Virus record (IMG/VR): IMGVR_UViG_3300009151_004347
Location: 1 to 40,405 of that record
From: a virus
DNA: 40,405 nt
Reading direction: 5' to 3' (one strand)
Shown piece after piece: positions 1-8,188 of this stretch. The notes below the pieces were generated by a model that was not told the DNA's origin, did no database searches, and saw only the letters and a program-made list of their open reading frames with translations. Position 1 is the stretch's first letter. Each line of letters begins with the position of its first letter. The position numbers and the translations under genes are program-made.

Positions 1-163
1 CAATGGAGCATATCCAGAAATTGTGCAATGGGTGTTGTTTAGACAACCAATACAGTTATCTGTAGCACAGGTAAATCAGTTCAAGGCAAAGTTTCCAGAT
101 GGTAATGCTCGTTCGGTTCAACCCAACACTGGCGTTACTATCAACTTGGCCAATCCAAATTAA
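1..163 (+). CDS. Unknown protein, C-terminal fragment
   Basis: An open frame runs in from the left edge (first full codon at base 2) and ends with TAA at 161-163, giving the last 53 residues of a protein whose start lies outside the window. The fragment contains a hydrophobic stretch (residues like IVQWVLFRQP) followed by a polar tail ending in NLANPN. I do not recognise a family. It reads in the same direction as the next gene, with a 30-base gap. Confidence 0.6.
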   Translation, partial: NGAYPEIVQWVLFRQPIQLSVAQVNQFKAKFPDGNARSVQPNTGVTINLANPN

Positions 164-193
164 AACAACTCAATCAAAAGGTAGGAAAGCAAA

Positions 194-424
194 ATGAAAA
201 ATGTTATATTTGTAGCAGGATTAATGTTTTGTGTGCCAGCCTTGTCTGCAGACTCACACTCAGCAGATGTAGCTCGAGCAGATGCAGCCAAAACCCAACA
301 CGAAACCAAGAAAGTGTGTGTGGATCAAATGAAAGACGGTAAACCAGTCAAAGATGCCAAAGGTTTCACAAAACAAACCTGTAAAGAAGTCAAGCAACAT
401 AAAAAACTCGAAGTTACAAAATAA
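194..424 (+). CDS. Small exported Lys-rich protein
   Basis: This 76-residue protein begins with a typical cleavable signal peptide: a short basic start (MKN), a hydrophobic core and an ALSA-DS cleavage-like site near residue 19. The mature part is short, Lys-rich and carries two cysteines about 22 residues apart that could form a disulfide in the periplasm. An SD-like AGGAAAG lies upstream of the ATG. A strong intrinsic terminator follows 16 bases after the stop, so it probably ends a transcription unit. No family is recognised; an export role is inferred from the signal peptide only. Confidence 0.65.
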   Translation: MKNVIFVAGLMFCVPALSADSHSADVARADAAKTQHETKKVCVDQMKDGKPVKDAKGFTKQTCKEVKQHKKLEVTK

Positions 425-453
425 TAGACAATACTCCCCAAGTCCTGTATAAT
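425..453 (+). promoter_or_regulatory. Sigma70-type promoter inside the terminator
   Basis: TAGACA (425-430) is followed after 17 bases by a perfect TATAAT (448-453). The -10 box overlaps the left arm of the 441-475 terminator. Transcription would start near 460, giving a leader of about 16 bases that carries AGGA (463-466) before the ATG at 476. It should drive the J-domain gene. Confidence 0.65.
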
Positions 454-475
454 TAAAACATACAGGACTTTTTTT
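441..475 (+). terminator. Rho-independent terminator
   Basis: A perfect 9-bp stem (AGTCCTGTA, 441-449, with TACAGGACT, 461-469) with an 11-base loop is followed by an uninterrupted T run to 475. It ends the unit of the small exported protein. The next gene's ATG begins at the very next base. Confidence 0.85.
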
Positions 476-1252
476 ATGCCCGATCACTATGCCGCACTAG
501 GTGTTGCTCGCACTGCTACCCCAGATGAAATCAAACGAGCTTTCCGTCGGCTGGCCTCACAGCATCATCCTGACAAAGGTGGTAACACCCAAAAGTTTCA
601 AGAGATACAAGCAGCCTACGACACTCTAGGCGATGCAGCCAAACGAGCCGAATACGACAATCCACGCCCACAGTTCTCGGGATTTCCTGGCGGTGCACAG
701 TTCAACATGAATGATATCTTTGGACAGATGTTTGGGCAAGGCTTTGGGCAACAGCGTAGACAGTCAAATTTTGTGCGCATGACTTTGTGGATCCGACTGC
801 ATGATGTAGCACAAGGTGGCAATCGTCCAGTGGCCATTGGCACAGCACAAGGACAACAGACCATTGAAGTGGAAATACCCTTGGGTATCAATGATGGTGA
901 TAGTGTTCAATATCAAGGACTAGCACCTGGTGGTCAGGATCTTGTGATACAGTATAGAATACATCCAGATCCACAATGGCAACGAGATGGATTGAATTTG
1001 ATATGCGAACGAGCTGTAAACATTTGGGACATGATCTTGGGTGCAGATATCACTGTGCTAACAATAACTGGTTCAGAATTGGTCACCGTGATGCCACCCC
1101 GAACACAACCTCGTACTATGATGCGATTGCGTCGACAGGGTCTACGTGATAGATCTGGCAATCACGGAGACATACTGGTTCGAGTCATGCCAGAAATTCC
1201 CACTGATATTAGACCGGAATTGGTGCAAGCAATTGAAAAGTATCGTCAATAA
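476..1252 (+). CDS. J-domain co-chaperone (DnaJ/CbpA-like)
   Basis: Residues 1-65 form a J domain with the HPD tripeptide at 31-33, which in this family stimulates the ATPase of Hsp70 (DnaK). A Gly/Phe/Gln-rich linker (about 68-100) follows, then two beta-rich substrate-binding domains (about 103-240) typical of DnaJ/CbpA C-terminal regions. The four CxxCxGxG zinc repeats of classical DnaJ are absent, so this is a class B J-protein of 258 residues. It has its own promoter and lies directly upstream of a ClpA-like unfoldase. I infer that the pair redirects host DnaK and proteolysis or helps virion protein folding. The J-domain call is firm; the purpose is inference. Confidence 0.9.
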   Translation: MPDHYAALGVARTATPDEIKRAFRRLASQHHPDKGGNTQKFQEIQAAYDTLGDAAKRAEYDNPRPQFSGFPGGAQFNMNDIFGQMFGQGFGQQRRQSNFVRMTLWIRLHDVAQGGNRPVAIGTAQGQQTIEVEIPLGINDGDSVQYQGLAPGGQDLVIQYRIHPDPQWQRDGLNLICERAVNIWDMILGADITVLTITGSELVTVMPPRTQPRTMMRLRRQGLRDRSGNHGDILVRVMPEIPTDIRPELVQAIEKYRQ

Positions 1253-1265
1253 ATACCAAACCCAC

Positions 1266-1294
1266 TTGCATGCAGTTTGAGTTTGCAGTATAAT
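1266..1294 (+). promoter_or_regulatory. Sigma70-type promoter for the ClpA-like gene
   Basis: TTGCAT (1266-1271), a 17-base spacer and a perfect TATAAT (1289-1294) lie 23 bases upstream of the ATG at 1318, with an SD-like AAGGAT between. The -35 form TTGCA recurs at two other promoters in the window. A TAAATA box also occurs at 1250-1255, but it is too far from the gene to share its start. Confidence 0.6.
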
Positions 1295-1317
1295 AACAAA
1301 AACTACCAAGGATACCA

Positions 1318-3591
1318 ATGCAACAAAATCCCGAAATTGAACACATCATTGAACAAGCAGTGAGCATTGCTCGTGTTGAAAAACATGAGTTTGTGGTAAC
1401 AGAGCACTTGTTGTTAGCACTGATTCAGTACGATCCATTCCGCAAATGCCTGGATCGATTTGGCGTAGAAGTTCCTCAAATGGAACAAGAAGTTGTGAAA
1501 TACTTGAGCAGTCTGCGCAGTATCACAAAAACAGAAGACTACCAGCCAAAGAAAACACAGACCATTGAACGCATATTCAACAGGGCCAATGTGCAGGTTA
1601 TGTTTACGGGTCGCAGATCAATGACCACAATAGATCTGTATCTGTCAATCATGGCAGAAACCAATAGCCATGCACACTACTTCTTTCTCAAGTATGGCGT
1701 GAAAAAGACCGAGTTTGTGCAACACTGGGAGGGCAGTTACAACAAGCAAGACATCAAAATGACTGACAAACAGGCCACAGAGATCTTGACAGAATACTGC
1801 ACCAATCTCACAGACAGTGCGCGAAACAATCAGTTAGAACCGTTAATCGGTCGTCGAGAAGAACTGGCAGAAATGATTGCTGTGTTAGCACGTCGCTTCA
1901 AATCCAATGTGCTCATGGTAGGCGATCCTGGTGTGGGCAAGACTTGTATTGTGGATGGCCTAGCACAAGAACTCATAGCCGGCCGTGTACCCGAGTTCCT
2001 TAAGGATCACGAAGTGTGGTCATTGGAGATTGGCACATTACTAGCAGGATCTAAGTATCGTGGCGAGTTTGAAGAAAAGTTCAAAGCAGTTATTGCGGCC
2101 CTAGAAGCCAAGAAGAAATGTATCCTGTTCATTGACGAAGCACACACCATGCGTGGTGCCGGATCAGGCTCAAACAGTTCCTTGGACTTTGCCAACATGC
2201 TGAAGCCTGCTATCACCAAGGGCAGTTTGAAAGTGATTGGCTCGACTACCTGGGAAGAATACTATGAGTCATTTGAGAAAGATCGAGCACTCATGCGGCG
2301 CTTCTACCGCTTGAGTATTGATGAGCCGGATACTGCAACCACAGAGCAGATTCTTATTGGCCTATCTCCCCGGCTGGAAACGTTTCATAATGTGCTGATT
2401 GAAACTGATGCCATAATGAGTGCTGTGGAGTTTGGCAACAGATACATTCATGACCGAAAGAATCCGGACAAGGCCATTGACTTGCTGGATGCTGCCTGTG
2501 CTAGAGAGCGTGTGAAAGATGCCGGTACTGTGAAAGTCACTAGAGAACAAATCATGGCACAGGTGTCGCGTGTGACTTCAGTACCTATGGATCGCTTGCA
2601 GAATGAGCGTTCAGCCAAGATTGTAGAATTAGATTCAAACATCAAGCAGAAATTGTACGGACAAGACGCCGCAGTGGATTCAGTGTTAGAACGTGTGTAC
2701 ATCAACTTCTCGGGCATTGGACAAGACAAGAAACCCATTGCGTCATTCTTGTTCCTAGGTCCTACAGGTACAGGCAAAACAGAACTGGCCCGCTTGCTGG
2801 CCGACAACTTGGACATGAAACTGTTAAAATATGACATGAGTGAATATCAAGAACGCCATACAGTATCAAGTTTGATTGGTGCTCCTCCGGGCTATGTAGG
2901 CTTTGATGATTCTAATGTGAGTGGTGGTAAATTGATCTCCGACATTAGTAAGAGCCCATTTGCTGTGTTGTTGTTTGACGAAATTGAAAAAGCACATCCT
3001 GATGTTGTGAACATCATGTTGCAGATGCTGGACGAAGGCAAGATTACAGGTGCCAATGGCAAGTCAGTGGACTTGAAGAACACCATTATCATCATGACTT
3101 CAAACTTAGGAGCACGAGATTCAGAAGCAAATAACATTGGCTTCGGCAGCTTTGAGAAAACAGGCGAAGATGACAAGGCCCTCAAAGAGTTCTTTAGGCC
3201 TGAACTGCGCAACAGGATTGACCAAATTGTTAAATTCTCCAAGCTGGATACTTTGGCAATCAAGAAAGTCGTGGTTAAATTTGTTGACGAACTCAAAACA
3301 AGTTTGCTTGCAAAAGGTATACGCCTCAATCTATCCGAATCAGCCGTTGACACACTTGCTGACAAAGGCTACGATTCGAAGATGGGTGCGCGACCACTCT
3401 CGCGCAAGATTGATGAACTGATTCGTGTGCCGTTGAGCAAGAAAATCTTATTTGATCGCTTGCGTGATTGTGTGATTACTGCGGATGTTGTGGCGGATGA
3501 GATTGTGTTTGATGTTGTCACAGACACGCCTGTGGAAGTTGTGGCGTCTATTAACGCTGATGGAATTATAGTGGTGGATAATGAGAAGTGA
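1318..3591 (+). CDS. clpA: ClpA-like AAA+ unfoldase with ClpP-docking loop
   Basis: This is a 757-residue two-ring AAA+ protein, about the same length as bacterial ClpA. It has an N-terminal Clp repeat domain (1-145), a first ATPase domain with Walker A GDPGVGKT at 202-209 and Walker B LFIDEAH, and a second with Walker A GPTGTGKT at 481-488 and Walker B LFDEIEKAHPD. An IGF tripeptide at 607-609 sits where bacterial ClpA has the IGL loop that docks into ClpP, so it should be able to feed substrates to a host ClpP; no ClpP gene is present here. It lacks the ClpB coiled-coil middle domain. It has its own promoter and overlaps the next gene by 11 bases. Family assignment is firm; its targets are unknown. 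Confidence 0.95.
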   Translation: MQQNPEIEHIIEQAVSIARVEKHEFVVTEHLLLALIQYDPFRKCLDRFGVEVPQMEQEVVKYLSSLRSITKTEDYQPKKTQTIERIFNRANVQVMFTGRRSMTTIDLYLSIMAETNSHAHYFFLKYGVKKTEFVQHWEGSYNKQDIKMTDKQATEILTEYCTNLTDSARNNQLEPLIGRREELAEMIAVLARRFKSNVLMVGDPGVGKTCIVDGLAQELIAGRVPEFLKDHEVWSLEIGTLLAGSKYRGEFEEKFKAVIAALEAKKKCILFIDEAHTMRGAGSGSNSSLDFANMLKPAITKGSLKVIGSTTWEEYYESFEKDRALMRRFYRLSIDEPDTATTEQILIGLSPRLETFHNVLIETDAIMSAVEFGNRYIHDRKNPDKAIDLLDAACARERVKDAGTVKVTREQIMAQVSRVTSVPMDRLQNERSAKIVELDSNIKQKLYGQDAAVDSVLERVYINFSGIGQDKKPIASFLFLGPTGTGKTELARLLADNLDMKLLKYDMSEYQERHTVSSLIGAPPGYVGFDDSNVSGGKLISDISKSPFAVLLFDEIEKAHPDVVNIMLQMLDEGKITGANGKSVDLKNTIIIMTSNLGARDSEANNIGFGSFEKTGEDDKALKEFFRPELRNRIDQIVKFSKLDTLAIKKVVVKFVDELKTSLLAKGIRLNLSESAVDTLADKGYDSKMGARPLSRKIDELIRVPLSKKILFDRLRDCVITADVVADEIVFDVVTDTPVEVVASINADGIIVVDNEK

Positions 3592-4276
3592 ATCGCGTAG
3601 TTCGTTGTACTACAACGCATATGAATATGCCATGACCTGGCAGCAAGACGAGATTGGGTGTATTCGCAGTCTCGATCAAAAGAAAATGCTATCACACATT
3701 CGCATGCGAATGGATTACGAACATAGTAGAAATTCTCTATACAAACCCTACGGAGAAAATTTTGAAAGCAAATTTACCACACGCTGTCGCGACAATTTGG
3801 AAGGCATGCGAGCACTATTGGCAACAGAAACTCAACCAAAGAAAATGGTGTTCTTTAACAATTTTCTCACAGTGTACACAAACAATCTCGGCTTGCATGG
3901 TCGATTGATGGCGTGCGATTGGATTGAATCTGTAGATCTCAAACGAGCAGAGCTTAACTTGCCACCAGATACCATACTGTTGAAAAATCCACAGTATCAA
4001 TACCGAACTTATTTCCGTGGGCGATCACTTGGCAAAACACAAAAGGCCCGACTGGCCACCTGGGTAACCACCCAGGGCGATGACGTTTCAGCCAGCAAAA
4101 GTTTGCGAACATTTTTAGAACTTGATGACAGAACTAACCGAGTGTATTGGTGGCGCAATGATGCCACCGAAAGCTATTATTACATCGAGCACAACAGTCT
4201 GCAATACGAAACCATGTTGAGTATGGTGTGCCCTGGCATGGTTAGAAAAACCCTGCCCATAGTAAAAAAACAATAA
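3581..4276 (+). CDS. Conserved phage protein, unknown function
   Basis: This 231-residue protein starts within the last codons of the ClpA-like gene (11-base overlap), so the two are probably co-translated. It has no signal peptide, membrane segment or catalytic motif I can name. The middle and C-terminal parts (YTNN near residue 98, a YQYRTYFRG stretch and a YYYIEHNSLQYETM stretch) recall a family of unknown function common in marine T4-like phages. That resemblance is from memory and untested. An internal ATG about 14 codons in is a possible alternative start. Confidence 0.7.
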   Translation: MRSESRSSLYYNAYEYAMTWQQDEIGCIRSLDQKKMLSHIRMRMDYEHSRNSLYKPYGENFESKFTTRCRDNLEGMRALLATETQPKKMVFFNNFLTVYTNNLGLHGRLMACDWIESVDLKRAELNLPPDTILLKNPQYQYRTYFRGRSLGKTQKARLATWVTTQGDDVSASKSLRTFLELDDRTNRVYWWRNDATESYYYIEHNSLQYETMLSMVCPGMVRKTLPIVKKQ

Positions 4277-4279
4277 ATA
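4274..4279 (+). promoter_or_regulatory. T4-type late promoter core TAAATA
   Basis: TAAATA overlaps the stop codon of the previous gene and ends 7 bases before the ATG at 4287. There is no Shine-Dalgarno sequence between. In T4 the late -10 element is TATAAATA, so the transcript would begin at or next to the start codon. Confidence 0.5.
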
Positions 4280-4286
4280 ACACACT

Positions 4287-4451
4287 ATGGCAAAAATACA
4301 CGAAGAAGTAGTTGTGATCAAACTCTCAAAATTGATCCGAGACGATGCAGATGTGCAAGCAATTGCCACTGATGATATTGTGACTGCACTGCAATCAGTG
4401 GCAGAAGAACTGGCTGGGGCCGGTGTTGTTGTGGAAGCGGACCGCGCATAA
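4287..4451 (+). CDS. Small conserved phage protein (54 aa)
   Basis: A 54-residue acidic protein beginning MAKIHEEVVV fills the gap between two genes exactly. Its TAA shares a base with the ATG of the next gene (TAATG at 4449-4453), a strong sign of a real coupled gene. It is mostly predicted helix (residues 10-45) with a Val-rich C-terminus. It resembles small conserved proteins of T4-like cyanophages, but no function is known to me. The start has a TAAATA box just upstream and no SD. Confidence 0.75.
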   Translation: MAKIHEEVVVIKLSKLIRDDADVQAIATDDIVTALQSVAEELAGAGVVVEADRA

Positions 4452-4813
4452 TGTCGCAAACCCAGACTATTTTGGCTACCACAGTGTATGGTGAAGCATC
4501 CGGCAATTATGACGGAAGCAGCCAAGACTGGTACTCAGATCCTGCACAAGCCGCAGACTACTATCGCGGGCGGGGTGGCCTGCAAACTGTAACATTTAGC
4601 TTGGATGGATTCCAAGGTATTATCAAGCTACAAGCCACACTAGACACTTTACCAGAAACAGCCAAGTGGTTTGATGTTTACACAATTGGTGATGGTATTG
4701 TGCCTCTCACTGATTATCACCCCGAAAGCATTGTGGGCAATTTTGTATGGATGCGTGTGAATATTCTGCTGTTTGATTCTGGCACTATAAATTCTATAAC
4801 TATAACCTACTGA
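4451..4813 (+). CDS. Probable beta-sandwich virion protein (120 aa)
   Basis: This 120-residue protein is rich in Gly, Thr, Ser and aromatic residues with alternating polar and hydrophobic positions, suggesting a beta-sandwich. Segments such as LDGFQGIIKLQATLD and GNFVWMRV are of the kind found in small tail or head decoration proteins of marine T4-like phages. It is translationally coupled to the 54-residue gene upstream and lies 8 bases before another beta-rich protein. A structural or adhesin role is inferred; there is no catalytic motif. Confidence 0.65.
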   Translation: MSQTQTILATTVYGEASGNYDGSSQDWYSDPAQAADYYRGRGGLQTVTFSLDGFQGIIKLQATLDTLPETAKWFDVYTIGDGIVPLTDYHPESIVGNFVWMRVNILLFDSGTINSITITY

Positions 4814-4821
4814 GGATACAA

Positions 4822-5298
4822 ATGGCAGATACAATTAAATTTCAATGTGATTTAGACATATTTGACGTTGGACTATATGGCTTAGCTAAAAAAGATATAC
4901 CTGATACATCAATTCCACTAGGGTTTGAAGTATTGTTAGATGGCAATAGTATGTTCAAGACTGATCATGTTACTGGCCCTTGTCAAATAAAGTTTGACAT
5001 AAGTGATGAAGACTCCGCACACAAGTTAGAGTTTGTGATGTATGGCAAAACACAAGAACATACTGTGGTCAATGAACATGGGGAGATTACATCTGACACT
5101 TTGTTAAAAATTTTCAATTTTGAAATTGATGATATATTAATAGATCAGTTATTACACAACAAAATTGAATACGTCCATGATTTTAATGGATCGCAAAATA
5201 CAACAACTGACAAATTTTATGGTACCATGGGATGCAATGGCACTGCAAAATTTGAATTTACCACACCATTTTATCTGTGGTTGCTTGAAAATATGTAA
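4822..5298 (+). CDS. Beta-rich protein, possible binding domain
   Basis: This 158-residue protein has no cysteine-rich or catalytic motif. The pattern (LGFEVLLDG, KLEFVMYGK, FEFTTPFYLWLLENM) suggests a jelly-roll or carbohydrate-binding-type sandwich. The short protein at 22013 has a similar texture (YRLYINDELF, YYLEEII, GHYKIKYELLE). GAGG lies before the ATG, so the start is well supported. A receptor- or glycan-binding role is a guess from fold texture. Confidence 0.65.
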   Translation: MADTIKFQCDLDIFDVGLYGLAKKDIPDTSIPLGFEVLLDGNSMFKTDHVTGPCQIKFDISDEDSAHKLEFVMYGKTQEHTVVNEHGEITSDTLLKIFNFEIDDILIDQLLHNKIEYVHDFNGSQNTTTDKFYGTMGCNGTAKFEFTTPFYLWLLENM

Positions 5299-5302
5299 AC
5301 AC

Positions 5303-5308
5303 TAAATA
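5303..5308 (+). promoter_or_regulatory. T4-type late promoter core TAAATA
   Basis: TAAATA (in CACTAAATACAG) ends 6 bases before the ATG at 5315, and no Shine-Dalgarno sequence is present. The spacing suggests a leaderless or nearly leaderless late transcript. Confidence 0.5.
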
Positions 5309-5314
5309 CAGTGT

Positions 5315-6031
5315 ATGACCACTGTAGTAATCATGCCCGGGGGATTCCATCCTTTTCATGCAGGGCACCTAGCACTTTACCAATCCGCACAACGAGCATT
5401 TCCTGATGCTGAAGTGTTTGTTGCAGCCACCAATGACACAAGTGCTAGACCATTTCCGTTTGCTGTAAAAGAAAAGTTGGCTCAACTGGCTGGTGTAGAG
5501 CCTGGACATTTTTTACAGGTTAAATCACCATTTCGCGCTGAAGAAATCACTAGCAAATTTAATCCAAACAAAGATACAGTAATTTTTGTACGCTCAGATA
5601 AAGACGCCACAAAACCCCCGCAGGGTGGCGGCATGAAGAAAGATGGCACGCCTGCTTACTTACAGCCGTTGTTGGGTGCCAAGCGACTGGAGCCATTCGC
5701 CAAACATGCATACATGGCCTACTTGCCCACAGTAGAATTCGGTCCTGGTATGACATCAGCCACAGAAATTCGTGCTGCCTGGCCACAATTGAACGACAAA
5801 CGTAGAATTGCCTTGGTAATGAGTTTGTATCCCAAGACCCAAAGCAATCCTAAATTGGCACAAACTGTGGTCAAACTATTAGACACAGCCATCTTGTCTG
5901 AGTCTATCAACCCCATGACTGCCAACACATCGGGTGCAGGTGCAGGCATGATGGCCAGTTACCAAGCTAGAGAAAATCAACCCATAGCAGAAACAACGCC
6001 TGATTACGTTGATGAATCCCGCCGTTCATAA
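5315..6031 (+). CDS. Cytidylyltransferase-like nucleotidyltransferase
   Basis: Residues 8-20 contain the nucleotide-binding GGFHPFHAGH motif (HxGH at 15-18) of the cytidylyltransferase/NMN adenylyltransferase superfamily. A SATEIR stretch near residue 150 matches the second conserved motif (the ISSTxIR type). Enzymes of this fold transfer a nucleotidyl group from CTP or ATP to a phosphorylated small molecule; the substrate cannot be read here. The last 45 residues (from LSESINPM) are low-complexity and rich in Gly, Ala and Ser, resembling the small protein at 22306 and possibly a processed tail. It overlaps the next gene by about 20 bases. Confidence 0.85.
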   Translation: MTTVVIMPGGFHPFHAGHLALYQSAQRAFPDAEVFVAATNDTSARPFPFAVKEKLAQLAGVEPGHFLQVKSPFRAEEITSKFNPNKDTVIFVRSDKDATKPPQGGGMKKDGTPAYLQPLLGAKRLEPFAKHAYMAYLPTVEFGPGMTSATEIRAAWPQLNDKRRIALVMSLYPKTQSNPKLAQTVVKLLDTAILSESINPMTANTSGAGAGMMASYQARENQPIAETTPDYVDESRRS

Positions 6032-6638
6032 TTCTATTTTACAACAAACAAGAACACGTACTGTTTGGTATATGCCAGGCGGTGGTGGTAATTGGTTGAA
6101 TTATTTGGTTTGGTGTTATTTGTACAATCAACACATTCCAGGCAGCTTTACAAATTTCCATAACGACACTTTGCGGAATTCTTGCTCGGACTACTCATAC
6201 ATATTAGGAGTAGCATCACATCAGATTTCCTGGAATACGTGCAGTGTAGTATTTGGTAGTCATAGATCTTTGTTGAATATTTTTATAACCAACTGTAGAA
6301 AGTTAGGTTACACCCTTGACAATATTGTGAATAGAGCGCTGTTATTTCAACAAAACTACGACTGGAGTGTGGTCTATAACATACATTGGCATTTGATAGC
6401 TGATGATCATAAAACTTTTCTTGAAGCACTCAGTGATGCTGTAAATCATAAAATTACTTATACGGTCCCGGTACAACATGCATTTCAACAGTACATAGAC
6501 AGTTGTTGGCCGCCTGAATTGCAAGGAGATGCCTGGCTGGATCATCCGTTGACCAAAGCATACATTCAAGCACTAGAAATCCGCGGCCTTCCAAAACAAA
6601 CTGTGTTTGATCATTGGACAAAATATAGCCCTTGCTAG
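6012..6638 (+). CDS. Sulfotransferase-like protein (A)
   Basis: This 208-residue protein has an N-terminal strand-loop-helix, VWYMPGGGGNWLNYLVW, near residues 18-34. It resembles the PAPS 5-prime-phosphosulfate-binding loop of sulfotransferases, although the Lys typical of that loop is missing. The next gene has an equivalent segment, so the two may be diverged paralogues. The ATG at 6012 is preferred, but a TTG one codon earlier is possible. The gene overlaps the upstream one in another frame. A role in decorating virion or host glycans is inferred. Confidence 0.55.
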   Translation: MNPAVHNSILQQTRTRTVWYMPGGGGNWLNYLVWCYLYNQHIPGSFTNFHNDTLRNSCSDYSYILGVASHQISWNTCSVVFGSHRSLLNIFITNCRKLGYTLDNIVNRALLFQQNYDWSVVYNIHWHLIADDHKTFLEALSDAVNHKITYTVPVQHAFQQYIDSCWPPELQGDAWLDHPLTKAYIQALEIRGLPKQTVFDHWTKYSPC

Positions 6639-6654
6639 TAATCGAAGCAACTAA

Positions 6655-7254
6655 ATGACCAACTCTATTCATTTGGACCCATTGGCCATTGTGTATTGGC
6701 CCGGCAGTCGTGGAGATTTTTTAGCTTTATTTTTGCTCGACGAGCTGACAGAAAAAAATTATCTACTGCCAACTCTGAACACTGTTCATTACTGCAAAAT
6801 ACATCCAGAGCCAATTAGGATGGTGTACGAAGTGTGTAGCGGCAATCTTTGTAGTGGACATACCAATACCAGTTTTACTGCTGCTGAATGGACAGCACAC
6901 GCAAAATTAATGACCGCGGCCGGTAAACCAGTTATCCGTATCCAAGTAGATGCTGCGCACATGCTTGAGATAGCGGAATTTTTATGGCGCAAACACCATA
7001 TGAATACGCAGCAAGATACAGAAGACATTCGCCTGTGGCACCATAATATAGATGTTATGATTGATAATTGTCAAATGGATGCCGATATATGGCCACACTA
7101 TTCGCATTTTATAACATGGGAATCTATTTTTGATATAGATGCACTGATTGCCTTATATGCCGATGTACACCGGCGTGATCCTCCCAATACCACAATAATT
7201 CGAGCTCAGGCAAATATACAAATACAAAAAATATTTTTACGTCAGAAAAAATAA
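6655..7254 (+). CDS. Sulfotransferase-like protein (B)
   Basis: This 199-residue protein carries IVYWPGSRGDFLALFLL near residues 12-28, a glycine-containing phosphate-binding-type loop placed like that of the preceding gene. The remainder is helical with many His and Trp residues. No clear second sulfotransferase motif (RxPxxR) is visible, so the family call is tentative. It starts 16 bases after the previous stop, and its own stop is followed by an intergenic TAAATA box. Confidence 0.5.
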   Translation: MTNSIHLDPLAIVYWPGSRGDFLALFLLDELTEKNYLLPTLNTVHYCKIHPEPIRMVYEVCSGNLCSGHTNTSFTAAEWTAHAKLMTAAGKPVIRIQVDAAHMLEIAEFLWRKHHMNTQQDTEDIRLWHHNIDVMIDNCQMDADIWPHYSHFITWESIFDIDALIALYADVHRRDPPNTTIIRAQANIQIQKIFLRQKK

Positions 7255-7273
7255 CTAGACATATCATGCACCG

Positions 7274-7279
7274 TAAATA
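7274..7279 (+). promoter_or_regulatory. T4-type late promoter core TAAATA
   Basis: TAAATA lies 25 bases before the ATG at 7305. Unlike the other TAAATA-led genes here, this one has an SD-like ACGGAG between, so a normal short leader is expected. Confidence 0.45.
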
Positions 7280-7304
7280 CTAGCACATTTTACGGAGACT
7301 ACAA

Positions 7305-8171
7305 ATGGCTGACGCCCAACCAAATCAAACACAAATTCAAGTCAATATTGATTACTTGAAAACCACTCGAGTTCACATCTGCATGCCCTGCTACGGTGGT
7401 CAGCTGACAGAATCAACTTTTATGAGTTTTATCAAATGGGCCAATACCTGCCGACAGCTAGGCATTGATTGGACAGTAGAAACCATGACTAACGAGAGTT
7501 TGATCAGCCGTGCAAGAAACACACTCACTGCCAAGTTCTTGAACACACAAGGTAGCACACACTTGATGTTTATTGACGCTGACATTGGTTGGGAGCCATG
7601 GCACCTGTTGGTGTTGTTGGATGCACAAAAAGATGTTGTGGGCGGACTTTATCCCATGAAATCCCTGCCAGTCAAATGGTGTGTGAATGGTATCCCAGGC
7701 AAAGCCGAGGAACCGGATGGCAAGTTGATTGAAGTTACAAAAACTGGTACAGGATTCTTGTTGATCAAACGCGATGTATTTGACAAGCTGAATGCTCACC
7801 CTGCTGTGAGACATTTCAACAATGACATTGGCCTGCCCAAAGAACTGGATCCTTTCATGAAGACCTACTTTGATACAGCCGTGAGAGAAGGCCGTTACTA
7901 CTCAGAAGACTGGACATTCTGTGAAAACTGGCGTGATATTGGCGGCCAAGTGTTTGTTGACAAACGAGTGTTGTTGCGTCACACTGGCACCTATGTGTTT
8001 GATTACAACACACACGAACAGCTTTACAAGGATCTAAAAGCCATGTTTGAGCCCGGCAATATCATCACTCCTGCTGATGTGCCTGTCATTACTGATCAGC
8101 CAGCGCCAGTGAAAGCTGAAGTTTTGGCATCCAGCAAGAAGAAACCCAAGAAAGTCGCTGCCGCAGCCTAA
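7305..8171 (+). CDS. GT-A type glycosyltransferase
   Basis: This 288-residue protein has the layout of a GT-A fold sugar transferase. An N-terminal Rossmann-like part is followed by FIDADIGWEP near residues 90-99, whose DAD is the DxD motif that binds the metal and nucleotide sugar. A GGLYP segment follows, and a later SEDWTFCENW stretch supplies acidic residues of the kind used as the catalytic base. The last 30 residues are a Lys/Ala/Pro tail (SSKKKPKKVAAAA), unusual for the family and possibly a processing or binding extension. Acceptor unknown; a virion protein or modified DNA base is possible. Confidence 0.8.
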   Translation: MADAQPNQTQIQVNIDYLKTTRVHICMPCYGGQLTESTFMSFIKWANTCRQLGIDWTVETMTNESLISRARNTLTAKFLNTQGSTHLMFIDADIGWEPWHLLVLLDAQKDVVGGLYPMKSLPVKWCVNGIPGKAEEPDGKLIEVTKTGTGFLLIKRDVFDKLNAHPAVRHFNNDIGLPKELDPFMKTYFDTAVREGRYYSEDWTFCENWRDIGGQVFVDKRVLLRHTGTYVFDYNTHEQLYKDLKAMFEPGNIITPADVPVITDQPAPVKAEVLASSKKKPKKVAAAA

Positions 8172-8174
8172 CGG

Positions 8175-8180
8175 TAAATA
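8175..8180 (+). promoter_or_regulatory. T4-type late promoter core TAAATA
   Basis: TAAATA (in CGGTAAATACAG) ends 8 bases before the ATG of the 1466-residue gene at 8189. No SD precedes the start. It probably drives late expression of the giant modular proteins. Confidence 0.55.
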
Positions 8181-8188
8181 CAGTTCGT

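Noticed and set aside
2892-3365. 157-residue antisense ORF in the ClpA-like gene
   Set aside because: Ser/Leu-rich shadow of conserved Walker regions; no start signal.
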